From: Penium margaritaceum
Taxonomy: Eukaryota; Streptophyta; Zygnematophyceae; Desmidiales; Peniaceae
Reading direction: 5' to 3'
NCBI GenBank assembly: GCA_023375785.1
Contig: SZWC01023047.1
Coordinates: forward strand, 9,423 to 35,309
DNA: 25,887 nt
The number at the start of each line of letters is the position of its first letter. The stretch's first letter is position 1. Positions 8,690-19,027 of this stretch are shown here, in pieces. The notes under the pieces are model-generated. The model was not told where the DNA came from. It saw nothing but the letters and a program-made list of their open reading frames with translations, and did not search any database. The translations under genes and the position numbers were made by a program.

Positions 8690-9260
8690 ATGATGGGGGA
8701 ACCATTGGATACCGACCACTATCCAACACAAACGGTTTCAACTTCATGCACTCGTTCTCCAGGTTGTTTACTGCAAACGCTTCCAGTGCTAGGAATCCCA
8801 TTCATTCATGAAAGAATCCACATACATGCAGAGCATCCATTACTGAGTGAGATTTATTCACTGTGTTTGTCTGTTAGTTTGAAGGTAAATTTTTGTCAAC
8901 ATTTGTGACTCACAATCAGAGCACACATACATTTTTTGCAAGAAATTGCTAGCAAATCTTTTATCTCAATCGGAGATCATATACAACAGCAAGCCTTGAT
9001 ACTTCACAATACCCTTAAAAAAAGAGAAAAACAATATCCTCTGTGTTCATATCAATGGTTATAGGAACAAAGTGTGTTATCTTTATAAGAAGATCCGCAA
9101 TCACTAGTATTGCATTGTGGCTACTCGTCGTGTCCATGTATAATCAAGTCCATGCTAACGCACTCCCACGGATTCCTAGGGATGGGAAGCTGCTAGAGGC
9201 GTTGAGCACGCTTTTTGTCATTATTCTTGTTCCAGAGGCATGGGTCATATGTCATGTAAT
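8690..9260 (-). pseudogene. gypsy integrase core pseudogene
   Basis: On the minus strand QLPIPRNPWECVSMDLI (about 9190-9140) matches the start of the gypsy integrase core, with the first catalytic Asp in SMDLI. After a frame change DAILVIADLLIKITHFVPI follows. Further on come GIVKYQGL, YMISD-DKRFASNF (second Asp, in ISD) and QTNRQTQ, the decayed counterpart of the usual QTDGQTER motif. RYPMVPPS then leads to the C-terminal part. The integrase would insert the cDNA into the genome. At least three frame changes and several stops are present, so it is not functional. No open frame covers this domain; it was recognised by translating all minus frames. Confidence 0.75.
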
Positions 9261-9615
9261 ACTTACGGAGATCGAAACTCCATCCTGGCCATCAGTAGTG
9301 GTCCGAGAGTGCTTGTCCGTTCTTTCGAGGTCCCACATGACCTGTAACTGGTGGGTTGTGAAACTAGGAGATGATTTTTGCTCAAAGGTCTTATGAGTCT
9401 GGCACAATGAATTGTTCTTCGTAACAGAGGATTCCTACGGCCTCTTCCAGTCCATACTTGTCCAGATTCTGAGATTCCTAGAACATAGAATTCACACAGT
9501 ATCCCATATAAATCCTGTTTACAAAGTTGTTATAGTGGATGAACTCTCGGTGTGTTTTTCATAGGGGTGAAGGGGGGTCTGGTGTTTGCATTGTAACTGT
9601 TACAATGGCCATAAG

Positions 9616-9985
9616 ACACCCACCGACCTCATTAGTTTCTTTTATTTCCATGAGATGTCGGCTCAGAGGATTGGCGATGTCCATCCGTCCTGGCTGATGT
9701 TCCCACGTGAACAAGGATCGGCTCAGGTTTCTTCTCCAACACACGTGTTGTCTTGAAAGGTGGAAAAACACCAATAGTTTGTGGTTGGTCACGACATTCA
9801 AACCACCCTTAGTGCCCTTGAGGTAGCAATGCCACGGTCTTGAAAGGGCGTACCACCATGAGGAACTCTTTTCCTCCAGTTGTGTACCGCGTCTCTGCGG
9901 TGATGAGCTTTTGTCTCTCATACAAAACAATTGTGTATGTGGGTAGCCACACCAGGGTAGGGACCTCAGGGTTACCTCCAAAGTA
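9616..9985 (-). pseudogene. gypsy RNase H pseudogene
   Basis: The minus strand gives, over two frames, YERQKLITAETRYTTGGKEF and then YALSRPWHCYLKGTKG, GGLNVVTNHKLLVFF, LFTWEHQPGRMDIANPLSR. These fit the gypsy RNase H block that ends in a tryptophan-rich motif and the ADxLSR-type boundary (here ANPLSR). The domain would remove the RNA template during element replication. The aspartate usual in VVTDHN is N here (VVTNHK), which would damage an active-site position. A frame change near 9860 and the absence of an upstream RT mark it as dead. Confidence 0.85.
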
Positions 9986-10943
9986 ATGTGGAAGCTGTGC
10001 CCAGTAGAACCACCCTTATCTGAATGGTCAGAATGCTCTCAGAGACAGATGTAAGGGCCATTTACAAAGTCATGGTGGGTGAATCTAACCCTATTGTTGG
10101 TGAAAATGAACTTGGGGAGAAAAAAATGGCAGAATGAGAAACATCATTCTCCAGGGTCCCAACGAAGGAGGCCTGATACTATCAAGGACCAATCACCTGA
10201 ATCTTAACAATCAGGTGGTGGTGAGGAGGGTGAAGTCCCAACCTCCATGGAACATGTAAACTGAGAGATACATTCTATTAAAACATGTGAATGTTGAGGA
10301 ATGAGGGAGTTTCACAATAGTTGAGCCATGTTTGACAGCTGAAGGATCTGAGCATAAGCGACCAGAGAGTGAGGAGATTTCTCCTTCCAGGTGTTATGAT
10401 CTGGATGAAGTTCATTTTTTCAGAATAGGAGAAGCTGAAAAACCTGTCTCTATGTTGCATGCAGAGCGGGTGCAGGGTTACAGAAAAAAAGTTTTTCTAG
10501 GCCCTTTTCCAATGTTACACAATTTGAGATCTCGTTGATGCCACGGATAAATGTGCATTTTCAAAATCTATCTTGCCACATTAAGACAATGCATGACTCA
10601 GTGTGCGGCAATTGTTTTGACCCCTTCTCTTGGGGTTTAGATGAACCGTGCCCCGCTGTTGAGATTACAACTTTGTGAACCTCATCATTAAGATATAAAT
10701 CATTCATGCTCCTCCATTTGCCTGTGAATTTTATATTTTAATCATACACCTGCTGCTTCCCTCTCATCGTCTGTGCTCATGTCACATGCCCTGATTGGAT
10801 GCCGCACAGGGTGTGGGTGGGGATGGGGAAAACCAGATGGAATTTCCTAAACACATGGGAAGGAAATCCTGACACTAAAAATTTACATAGGAAAAGATGA
10901 CATTAAAGGCAACCATTCATAGTGCAACACATGCACAACATCT

Positions 10944-10963
10944 CCCCCCCCCCCCCCCCTCCC
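10944..10963 (+). repeat. Poly-C tract
   Basis: Sixteen C, one T, three C. No GATCC array or terminal repeat is visible beside it, unlike the tracts in the hAT elements. Confidence 0.9.
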
Positions 10964-12045
10964 AATCAACACTTGGAACCTTTGGTTATGCTCTTTCTTG
11001 ACCTCCTGCCTGACCCTGGTGTAGCAATTTCCCAAAAGAAAAAAATCATGTCAGAGAATGGTGAGCCTCGGAACCCCATTCCTGAAGTTAAACACACACA
11101 AAATGCATTTATTCTTTGGGAAAAATCATCCCAAATTTTACAAAAGATGGGTTTGTGGTTGTTCAGCAACTTCCATTGGACATGGCATCCGACATCAGTA
11201 GGATGGCACTTCCATTTTAGCTCTTTTTCTGTGGAAAACTGTTTGCCAAATCCTCTAGCATATTCACTAAGTTTAAAGAAATTGTCCCCTAGTTCAACCC
11301 CAGACTTAATGGTTTGGTTTATGCACGGGCTAATTCTGGGCCTCTGCGTGGTCCAGCATGAGCCTGCACATGAATCAAAATCCCACACATCTTTTCTCTT
11401 TCAAGGCATGGGGAGTCTAGACCTTTCATGCGTAATTTGAAACATGACACAATGGGGGTAATCATGCTGTTTTTCATAAAGTTCACAGAAAAAATCAGGG
11501 ATAACTTTCAAAGTGTACATGTGCCATGATTAAAACCCAACCCATATATGAAGGAATGGTACAGTATATTTAGACATATAAAGATTTGTTGTCACTTTTT
11601 TTTTGGCAGAAAAATCATGAATATGAGAAGGCCTACGGAAAAGAACACGCTCATGTGAACTTTTGGCATGAGTTGAAGAACACTCAACACGTATGATTTG
11701 TGTTGTTATGGATGTGTAACATACTTGTAACATTAGGAAAGACATTTGGTGTTAACAGAGAGGGAAACTCCATTCTTGGACATTCACAAGGCTGATTTAG
11801 ACCAGACAAAATTCCTTCATATCTTGGACTGGCTCCAAATGCACAGCCCTTCCTTCATGGAAAGGGAGATGCACCTGAAGTCTAGCAAGGGCATGAAGCA
11901 CTGCCATTCATGAGTACTCCAGCACTTCAACAACCCCCAAAATCCTCACCAACACTCTCCAAACCTCATTGAAAGAAGAATGCACATCTAAGACATGCAT
12001 TACATAATTCTTTGAGATGGAAAACCGACAAATCTATATGTCCTG

Positions 12046-12120
12046 TGCTATGCTGTTATGTGCTATGCTGCTCTGTGTGGTGTTCTTCTGTTCTGCTATG
12101 TGATATGCTGTGTTGTGTTG
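12046..12120. repeat. Degenerate TATGCTG/TGTGCTATG repeat
   Basis: About eight imperfect copies of a 5-10 nt unit (TGCTATG, TATGCTG, TGTGT) in 75 bp. It is a simple-sequence patch with no coding meaning. Confidence 0.6.
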
Positions 12121-13033
12121 AGTTTCTCAGGGCAATAAAGCAAAGTCAGTTTCAGCCTTAAGTCCTATGCTAGAAACATTTAGGGAGAAATTGCAACATG
12201 TTTTTATTGCGTGCATCTTATCGTCTCCACTTCTTTTCTTGTCCACCTTCCATATGGATATTCTTTGAGTGGCAGCTATGAGGATCTACTATGCATTTAT
12301 GTAGGTCCAAGGTTGCTTTTCTCCTTGGCTCTTAATCAATCTTATCCCTCCACCCAAAAACAAAAGCTACTAATGTACATTATCGTAGTTCCTCCTCATG
12401 GATGTGCATGGAGTGAAATGTGCTTACAATGTCAAAGCTTTTAGCAGATAAAACAGAAAATGCATTCTATGTTAACCCAAGCTGTTTCTTTCTCATTATG
12501 TCATTAAATTCTACTGTGATGGTCATGGCCTCACTCAGCTGTTGAGATTCAAGATGAGCATGCCCTTTATGACTGAGAAACCACATGGGCAATGTAGACC
12601 CATCCATCAAACCATCCAGCCCATCCAAGCCGCTTCACCAGGCTTCAGCAATTAAAAAAATGTATTAACCTGCACTTGAACATCATTCCCGGCTGTCTAG
12701 AATTAGATTTCCAGGCTGCTTCACTGAAATTGTTGGACTGGTCTGGATGGGTTTCAGGGGTGATTTGTATCATGGTGTAGCATGCTTCCATGGTGGATTC
12801 TTTTTAGCAAGAATCTATCATCCACATTGCATTCCATGAGTTTCTCTTCTGGATTCGGAATCTGTGGAAGGAACTCAATGATTATAGAGATAGTAAATGA
12901 ATGCTGTGTCATCTGAACCTTGATGATCTTTTCTATGCTAAACCCCTTGAGGGGGTCAAATGGTGTTGAAATACACTTCAAACTCAGTCACCCCTTATCT
13001 AAGTCTTTGGGAATACACCCTCCTTCCCCTCCT

Positions 13034-13035
<2 letters not shown>

Positions 13036-13063
<28 letters not shown>
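13036..13063 (+). repeat. Poly-C tract of 28 nt
   Basis: An uninterrupted C run in a pyrimidine-rich context. On the minus strand it gives a poly-glycine frame (12988-13173) that should be ignored. Confidence 0.9.
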
Positions 13064-13064
<1 letters not shown>

Positions 13065-13320
13065 TCTCCTCTCTCACCTCACTGATACATGCCTTGTCCA
13101 CAAATCCCAAACGATGCAAGCTCCAAATTGGTTTCATAAGACATAGACCACATGTCTTGAGAAAAACAGGCATGTTATCTCATACAACTGTGACTAACTA
13201 CTGTAGTTCACTTTGCAGCTTTACCTGTTCATAAAGTGAAATTATTGAATAAAAGAATCAACAAATTCCTTTTTTTATGATAGATTTTTTTACATCGTTT
13301 CCATGTATAATGACTTGCTT

Positions 13321-15060
13321 CTAGTCGCTCATAAATCTGGAAGAGAGGTTCTTTGCTTTGTTATAGTCTTTCAAACATCCTACAACTTCCCTTAAAAATT
13401 GCAAATTAGTACATTGAATTGGACAGTGGCTATTGAAGAGGGCAGCATGAGGGGATGAATTTCCATCCCATTGTCTGTTGTAGCGACCGTAATGAGCCTG
13501 CTCGCTGCCCAGAAATGCTTCACCATTAGGTGGATCCAACCCCGACACGGAGGTCAGCATCTGGGCCAGAAATTCTTGTAAGGTGTACATCCCCCCACAA
13601 TAAATTGGCATAGGTGATCCAACTTCAGCCCCGACTGTCCCACTGTTGCTATCCATGAGGCCTTTCAAACACTTTTGGTGTATGGGAACCACACCAACGC
13701 CCCCTCTTGTCACCTCCTCCACTAATTTTGGCGTAGGTCATGTGGCTGCCAAGTGCTTGGCCTGCAGCTGGGCAAGCACCCTCGGTCTGGTGGAGAGAGC
13801 TGAGGCATCAAGGAAAATACATACCTTTTGCATGTTTTCCTGGTGTTTTTTTGTGACCTATCACTGCAACCCCTGTTCCCTTGCTGCTTCGTCCCTCTCC
13901 AGGAATCACCATGGCAGAGGCGCTCTCCCTGAACACGAGTTACATGCCACCACCGCCTGCATAAGCTCCTCCCACTCCCCCTTCATAATGCAAACCGTCA
14001 AGGGGACACGAATTCAGCCTGCTGCAGTCTTGTGGAGAGGATGAGACTCGGCATCACTTTTAACAAGAGTGGACTTGCCGCATCTTTCAGATGGGTCATG
14101 CATTGCAAGAGAGGGACTGCCACCGCTGCCATCACCATGTCCAATGCCCCCGCCGGAGCCCGGGAATAGATGGAGGGCAGGAGGACCTGTTCTCCATGTA
14201 GTCGCCTCCACTCCATGCTCTCTGCCCACCGCCACTGTCACCCCAACCAGATTTCCCTCTCCCCATCCTCACTCCTCCCTGGACCTCTGAAGCCGCTCCT
14301 GCTCCTGTCCTCCCTGGCTACCCTGCTCCCCAAACTCCCTTGACCCTCCTCTCCCCTCCCAAAAACCCCTCAGTCTTCCATCTGCTCCATCTCTCCTCCC
14401 CTTCCCTCCCCTGTTGCTGAGGCCCATGTCCTCCATTTCCTCCCCATTTCTCCTCATCACATCGCCTTGCTGTGAGCCTTGCTCCATCCCTCCATCCCTT
14501 CCTCTGCCTCTCTTGCCTGGCTGTAATAGCAACAACAATGAAGGGAAACAACAACAGCAATGAAAACAACAAGATAACAAGAGCAACTGCTACCACAAAA
14601 GTTACCAAACCACCTCCCTACCTTCTCACCAAACCGATGCAGTTGTGCAACACATCCGTCTAATGAAGGTGGCAAATTTGAAGTGTTGCAGTTTATGTTT
14701 ATTTCAGTCACACATAGTTTTAAAGGCTGTAAAAACATGTACCATCCTACTGACTTGAGCAGTGTAGCCTCCACCACATGCACCATCTCATCCAACATTG
14801 GTCTGTTCCATCTCTTCCACTTTTGTTGCCAGTGGAATGCGCATCGACCCCTCTGCCATCTGTATTTCCCTCTCCGACAAGTACATCCAGATGTTCCAAG
14901 GCTACACCTCCATTCTTTCAGGTGCCTCATTCTTGCCATCTCCCTCCTCAGTTCCACAGTATGAGCAACGTCATTTCCTCCACAATATGACGAGAAATTT
15001 GCAACAGCATTTGAAACAGCACTTGAGCAGATTTTGCAACATCAGTTGAATCAGCAAGTA
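13321..15060 (-). other. Unidentified coding-like stretch, possibly a decayed or spliced gene
   Basis: Several minus-strand frames in succession look protein-like, but none belongs to a family I recognise. From the right: LADSTDVAKSAQVLFQMLLQ and EIQMAEGSMRIPLATKVEEM (about 15050-14820); a Gly/Arg/Glu-rich low-complexity part (14586-14270); SLAMHDPSERCGKSTLVK (about 14120-14060); MKGEWEELMQAVVACNS (about 13990-13940); and a 133-codon frame ending at 13321 (MYTLQEFLAQMLTSVSGLDP). A good candidate intron of 101 nt spans 14621-14521, with GTAGGG at its 5' end, a long pyrimidine-rich tract and TTACAG at its 3' end. Frames are broken by stops at 13800-13900 and near 14820. It lies just downstream of hAT copy 2 on the same strand and could be captured, flanking or unrelated sequence. 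Function unknown. Confidence 0.25.
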
Positions 15061-15127
15061 GCAATTCTGTTACAAAATCAAAACACATGAGCAACAAGGT
15101 ATCATTCCTACCTAGTGGGGGATAGAT

Positions 15128-17617
15128 CTACAATGCAACCTCCATGACATCCTGATCCTCACCGTCCTCCCCTGCATCCTCCTCATCCTCATTGTCCTCC
15201 TCATCTCCCTCTTCCTCCTCTTCCTCCTCGTTCACGTACAAACTCAGTCCCTTTAACTCCTCACACGCCGCGCCAACCGGCCCCTCCTCACAAGTTCTCT
15301 TCCGCAGGTCGTTGATGCGCATCTCCTCCTCTCTGTACTTGGGTGCGACAACACCATGGGGAGAGACAGGGAAGTCAAGCAGGGACCGCTCGTTGATCCA
15401 ACTCTTCATCGTGAGGAGGTTCTCCACCGTCAAGTGCGCGAGCGAGTGCCTGAAATCGGTGATCACATGCCTGCCAAGCGAAAACAAATGCTCAGAAGGA
15501 GTGGAGGTTGCAGGCACCGCAAGCACATCCATTGCAACAAGGAAGAAGGTAGGGAACTGTCTCTGAACCTTCCTGTATTGCCGGAGCACCTTGCACATCC
15601 CTGCTTTCCTTGGCAGTTTTCCCCACAAATCCACCTCCACCTCCAGTGATGACATCTCTGTTGTCTCTGCAGGTGCCTCTGGCTCATAAAACAGATCCCT
15701 GTGTGGGTCTGCCAAGGCCTCCTCCAGCAGTGCATCATCCTCTGTAGGTGGTGGAGGACGTGGACAAAGCTGACGTGCGCCACTTGGGAGACTAGACCCT
15801 TGCTGCTGCTGACCACCCTGCTGCTGCCCAACCTGCAACTGTCCCCCCTGCTGGTGTACACCCTGCTGCTGGTTTTCCTGGCTCTGCTGGCCGTGCTCTG
15901 TACCCTGAGAACCACCAATGCCTGCAGTGAATGATGCAGCATCTGCTGCTGCTGCATGTGCTGCTGCCGCTGCCGATGCCGCTGCCTCCTCCTGCGCTTG
16001 TACCACCCTTTCATGGTAGGGACGCAACAGCGTCACCACCTTGCCGTGCAAGTCTGCTATTGTGCGTAAGCCCATGAGCTTGTGCGTGCGCTTGTACCAC
16101 CTGAGCCGGAAGCGGGGGTCTGCAGCAGTTGCAAGCAGGTGGCGGTGTGTGAGAAGCCGAGCATACTTCTTTAGCTTCTCTTCAGCGTCCTTGAACGCAT
16201 CTTTGATCTCCAACAGCAGCTGCTCCTTGGCATCCAGCCTCCACGCTGCTCCTCTCCATTTGCTCTTCTCACACGCCATGATCCCCTTCACCTGCCGCGA
16301 TGCTACCTTGCCCAACATCGACTCAAGAAATGAGATGAAGAGGTTCAGGGTGATAGTTGGAGCTGCTGATGTCGTTGGTGTACGACTTGAACGGCTTGAG
16401 CACCACGACGAGGAGGGTAATAAGCTGCCACTCATCGTGACCTGGCTTGAGGAGCTCTCCCTCATTGCCATAGCCATCAAGCCACACCAGAAGCACGTCC
16501 TTGAGGATGAGGACGCGCTCCATCATGTTGAGGGTGGCATTCCACCTTGTTTCTGTGTTGAGGTGGAGTGATAGGTACTTCACGTTAGCTGTCGTTGCAG
16601 CGTTGTTGAGAGACTGCTCCCTCGGGGAGGAGCGAGTCACAAAAACTGCGATGGCGTGGGCCTTGGAGACAATGGTCTCCACCCTCGGGTGGCCCAGCAG
16701 ATCCTTCAACACCAGGTTCATGATGTAACCCAGGCAATGGATATGGCCCTCCGGCAAAAGCGGCGACTCCGCACACGGGATGATGAAGTTGTTGATCATT
16801 GCATCATTTGTCGAGTCCTTGTCGACAGTTAGGCAGAACACCCTGTCGAACAGCCCCCACTGCTTCAGTGCCGTTGCCAGCGCGTTGAAGGTGTTCTGTG
16901 AGTTGGGGCTGACGGGAAGAGCAGGGAAGGAGAGTGCAAGTGTCTTCACCTGCAACACAATGTAANGAAATTGATGGCCAATGTGACCTCTGCAAGCATC
17001 TTCCTGATGCGTTTGCGGAATGCTTTGGCGGCCATGACAATTTGCAGACTGATGTTCATGCGACCAGGTAGGTCGCACGCCGGGTTCCCATGCCAGAAGG
17101 AAAGCTGCAGCCAATTGCTCTCCATCGACAGGAAGCTGCAGTTGTTGTCTATGACATGCTTCCAAATGCAGCTCTGTAAGTAGAGCTTGCAAAACAATGC
17201 ACAAACAGCAGCCACCCCCCGACCGATCAGCGAGTTCTGTGCATTCACCGCCACCACCACTGCAGCTTCTGCTTCCCCCTGTTCAGCAGCTACGTTCCCA
17301 ACATTGGCGGTGGCAATTCTGAACCTTGAGGCTACTTCCTCCTCCTTCAGCTTCAAATACCGTGCCCGGTGCTTGAGACGCAGGTGCTTCCACAGCGCTG
17401 AGGTGGCACTGTCGTTGTTGGAGAGGTCCTTGGGACACAGCAAGCACTTTGCGCACAGTCCTTTTGCCGGGTGCAGAAACTTCTTGAACACCTGCCAAAC
17501 CACACTTGGTTCCTTGCCACCCAAATCTTGCTTGTCCCCAACTTCCTCCTCCTTGTTATCCTTGTCGTCTTCTACCTCCACCCTAGCAGTCAAAGTGACG
17601 GCATCATCGTCTGCCAT
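15128..17617 (-). pseudogene. hAT transposase pseudogene (copy 2)
   Basis: The start MADDDAV at 17617 matches copy 1 and is preferred over an in-frame ATG 31 codons upstream. The BED finger is complete (CLLC and WKHLRLKH, about residues 57-83). The frame stays open to the N at 16966, where roughly 25-30 residues including the first catalytic Asp (TTDGWKG in copy 1) are missing. After it come LTVDKDSTNDAM (second Asp), CLGYIMNLVL (His of C-x2-H changed to Tyr) and ETRWNAT. Near 16350 the frame breaks at SSNY, consistent with loss of one copy of a CCAACTAT tandem pair. The last frame (from about 16370) has a Gln/Gly-rich insert (about 15920-15780), STPSEHLFSLG (Glu kept, Arg changed to His), HLTVENLLTMKSW, and a very acidic tail (VNEEEEEEEGDEED). 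It is related to, but clearly diverged from, copy 1. Confidence 0.88.
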
Positions 17618-17731
17618 GGTGGCCCAGAACTGGAATGCCCTCTCACGAGGTCCTTGCAAGAGGTCCTGGCCCTCGGGGCGAGGGTCAGGCGGAGTCCTGG
17701 ATGTCTGCAACTAACACCTCAGTGATTTGTG

Positions 17732-17783
17732 ACTGGTCACCGACCAGTGATCGGTCGCCCGAGAGGCGGGCAACCGATCACTG
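17732..17783 (-). repeat. Hairpin pair upstream of the hAT copy 2 transposase
   Basis: ACTGGTC (17732-17738) pairs with 17742-17748. CAGTGATCGGT (17745-17755) pairs perfectly with ACCGATCACTG (17773-17783), and inside it GCCCG (17757-17761) pairs with CGGGC (17767-17771), giving a 17-position stem with one C-A mismatch. The pair lies 115-166 nt before the start codon, much like the hairpins of copy 1 (51-144 nt before), though the stem sequences differ. Confidence 0.85.
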
Positions 17784-18520
17784 ATCTGTAGCTCGGCGTG
17801 TGCTGTCGACGATGGCGCACGCTGCTTACGCGATTGAGGCCCTCAAAATGGACTATAGCATATAGTGTCTAGGCCATGTTTCCCTCAATCCAAAGAGGAA
17901 CAACACCTATATTACGGCGGTTAGTGTAGATAAGTCCGCCCTCATGTCAAGGGAATGAACACAAAAACACTATGTGTACGCAATCAATTGTTCTTGCCCA
18001 GCAGAATCTGGGTGGTCGATCTTGGGTCTCCGACCGTTGGACATTGATCGCGTACCTTACAAACAGTGTGTATCCACGGTGTGCATTAGTCCCTCCCATC
18101 TGTCCACATCCATCCGCAGCCAAAAGACATCGTTCAGAGAAGTTGCGGTGTGTAAAATAGTGTTGCGCGGGGTGAGAAGCGATGCGAACCTACAGTTGGC
18201 AGGAAGCTTTTGACCAACCGTCTGTACTTCAACCAATACCTTGCCACGTCCGGTAGTCCGAGTATTTGGTTCGGCACTCACCGTTTGTAGGTTTGCACTC
18301 CAAAATGGATCTCATTTATACTGTGATGCTTCAGTTCACGTATTGACCGCCGATTTGACAGCCGATGCGTTGGCGTCAACAGCTAGAGAAGCAATGCTCA
18401 CGCTGCCAGATGGGAGCCTTTGGACCACGTGGTGCCATCGGAGACATCCTTGGCTCACGACTGTCCACATTCTTGCCACGGATTGCACTTTTTTTCCGTC
18501 ACTTTCAACGGCAAATCCTT

Positions 18521-18807
18521 AGTCGTTTGCTCGTCCTGCTCTTGACGAGTAAACGACTGAAGTTCCACGGCCAAAGACTCTCAAACAGTTCACAAACACA
18601 TGTTGTGAAACATTCAAAGCCCTCCCACTTCTTTGGACCCTTGTGAAGGCAGCGGTGGATACACCCTCGCTCTCCCATTGGTTCAAAGAATCATGGACCA
18701 ATGAGAGAGATTAAATGGCCAGCATCTCTGCGTTGCTGTTGGTGACAGCAACACGGAGCAAGACGTATCACCAGAATCCTTGCGACAGCCTGTCGCAAGA
18801 ATTCTGG
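18521..18807. repeat. Train of five hairpins in hAT copy 2
   Basis: AGTCGTTTGCTCGTC (18521-18535) pairs 14/15 with 18544-18558; TTCACAA (18589-18595) with 18603-18609; CTCTCCCATTGGT (18670-18682) pairs 12/13 with 18697-18709; GTTGCTGT (18732-18739) with 18745-18752; and an 18-nt arm starting CCAGAATCC (18771-18788) pairs 17/18 with 18790-18807 around a single-base loop. The arms differ from hairpin to hairpin, so this is not a tandem repeat. Confidence 0.85.
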
Positions 18808-18865
18808 CGAGGGATCTCCCGACTTTTAGGCTGGTTGGCAAAGTCAAGCAAGCCCTTCACTCAAA

Positions 18866-18866
<1 letters not shown>

Positions 18867-18907
<41 letters not shown>
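18867..18907 (-). repeat. Poly-C tract of 41 nt (poly-G read towards the transposase)
   Basis: It lies between the end array and the hairpin region of hAT copy 2, the same relative place as the 23-nt poly-G of copy 1. Followed by ACA and seven more C. Its true length is likely uncertain. Confidence 0.9.
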
Positions 18908-18920
18908 ACACCCCCCCGTT

Positions 18921-19020
18921 TGCCTCGGGATTCGGGAATCCCGGTTTGAATCTATGAGGTGGATCCAGATTCGCGGATCCGAATCCGGAACCGGGTTCAC
19001 GAATATGATTCACAAATCCT
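18921..19020. repeat. Decayed GATCC/GATTC subterminal array of hAT copy 2
   Basis: Only two intact GATC cores (GGATCC near 18961 and 18975) remain among several GATTC, GAATC and AAATCC variants. Spacing and context resemble the arrays of copy 1, which suggests point-mutation decay. Confidence 0.65.
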
Positions 19021-19027
19021 AGTATTT

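Larger units (their letters stand above)
8312..9985 (-). mobile_element. Decayed Ty3-gypsy retrotransposon fragment
   Basis: Read on the minus strand, RNase H (about 9985-9620), integrase core (about 9260-8690) and integrase C-terminus (about 8680-8400) occur in gypsy order. Frames change several times and stops are frequent. RT would lie above 9985 and a chromodomain or 3' LTR below 8312; neither is visible, so both ends are truncated. It lies 280 bp from the right end of hAT copy 1. Confidence 0.88.
9986..13320. other. Long unassigned region without recognisable genes
   Basis: No domain could be identified on either strand. The longest frame (10922-11440, +, 172 codons) begins with prolines encoded by a poly-C run and then shows no motif; its antisense frame at 10966-11388 is equally anonymous. 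gypsy RT sequence would be expected just above 9985 but was not found. Local features are the poly-C runs at 10944 and 13036 and a TATGCTG-like repeat at 12046. Old transposon debris is the likeliest content. Confidence 0.5.
17618..18866 (-). other. 5' region of hAT copy 2, non-coding and hairpin-rich
   Basis: Between the transposase start and the poly-C tract no coding sequence is recognised. Short frames at 17972-18213 and 18241-18646 have no motifs. The stretch carries a series of inverted repeats, listed separately, and is about 600 bp longer than the equivalent region of copy 1. Confidence 0.6.

Noticed and set aside
11065..11100. Short string (CCCATTCCTGAAGTTAAAC) resembling part of 5S rRNA
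   Set aside because: Only about 20 nt resemble it; the flanking helices and internal promoter boxes of a 5S gene are absent.
10922..11440. 172-codon + strand open frame
   Set aside because: Its start runs through a poly-C tract, no motif is present and the antisense frame is almost as long; composition explains it.
14269..14608. Arg/Gly/Glu-rich minus frames taken as separate genes
   Set aside because: The pyrimidine-rich + strand keeps several frames open at once; reported only as part of the uncertain coding-like stretch.
18715..18957. Proline- or glycine-rich frames around the 41-nt poly-C
   Set aside because: They are produced by the homopolymer and carry no other features.
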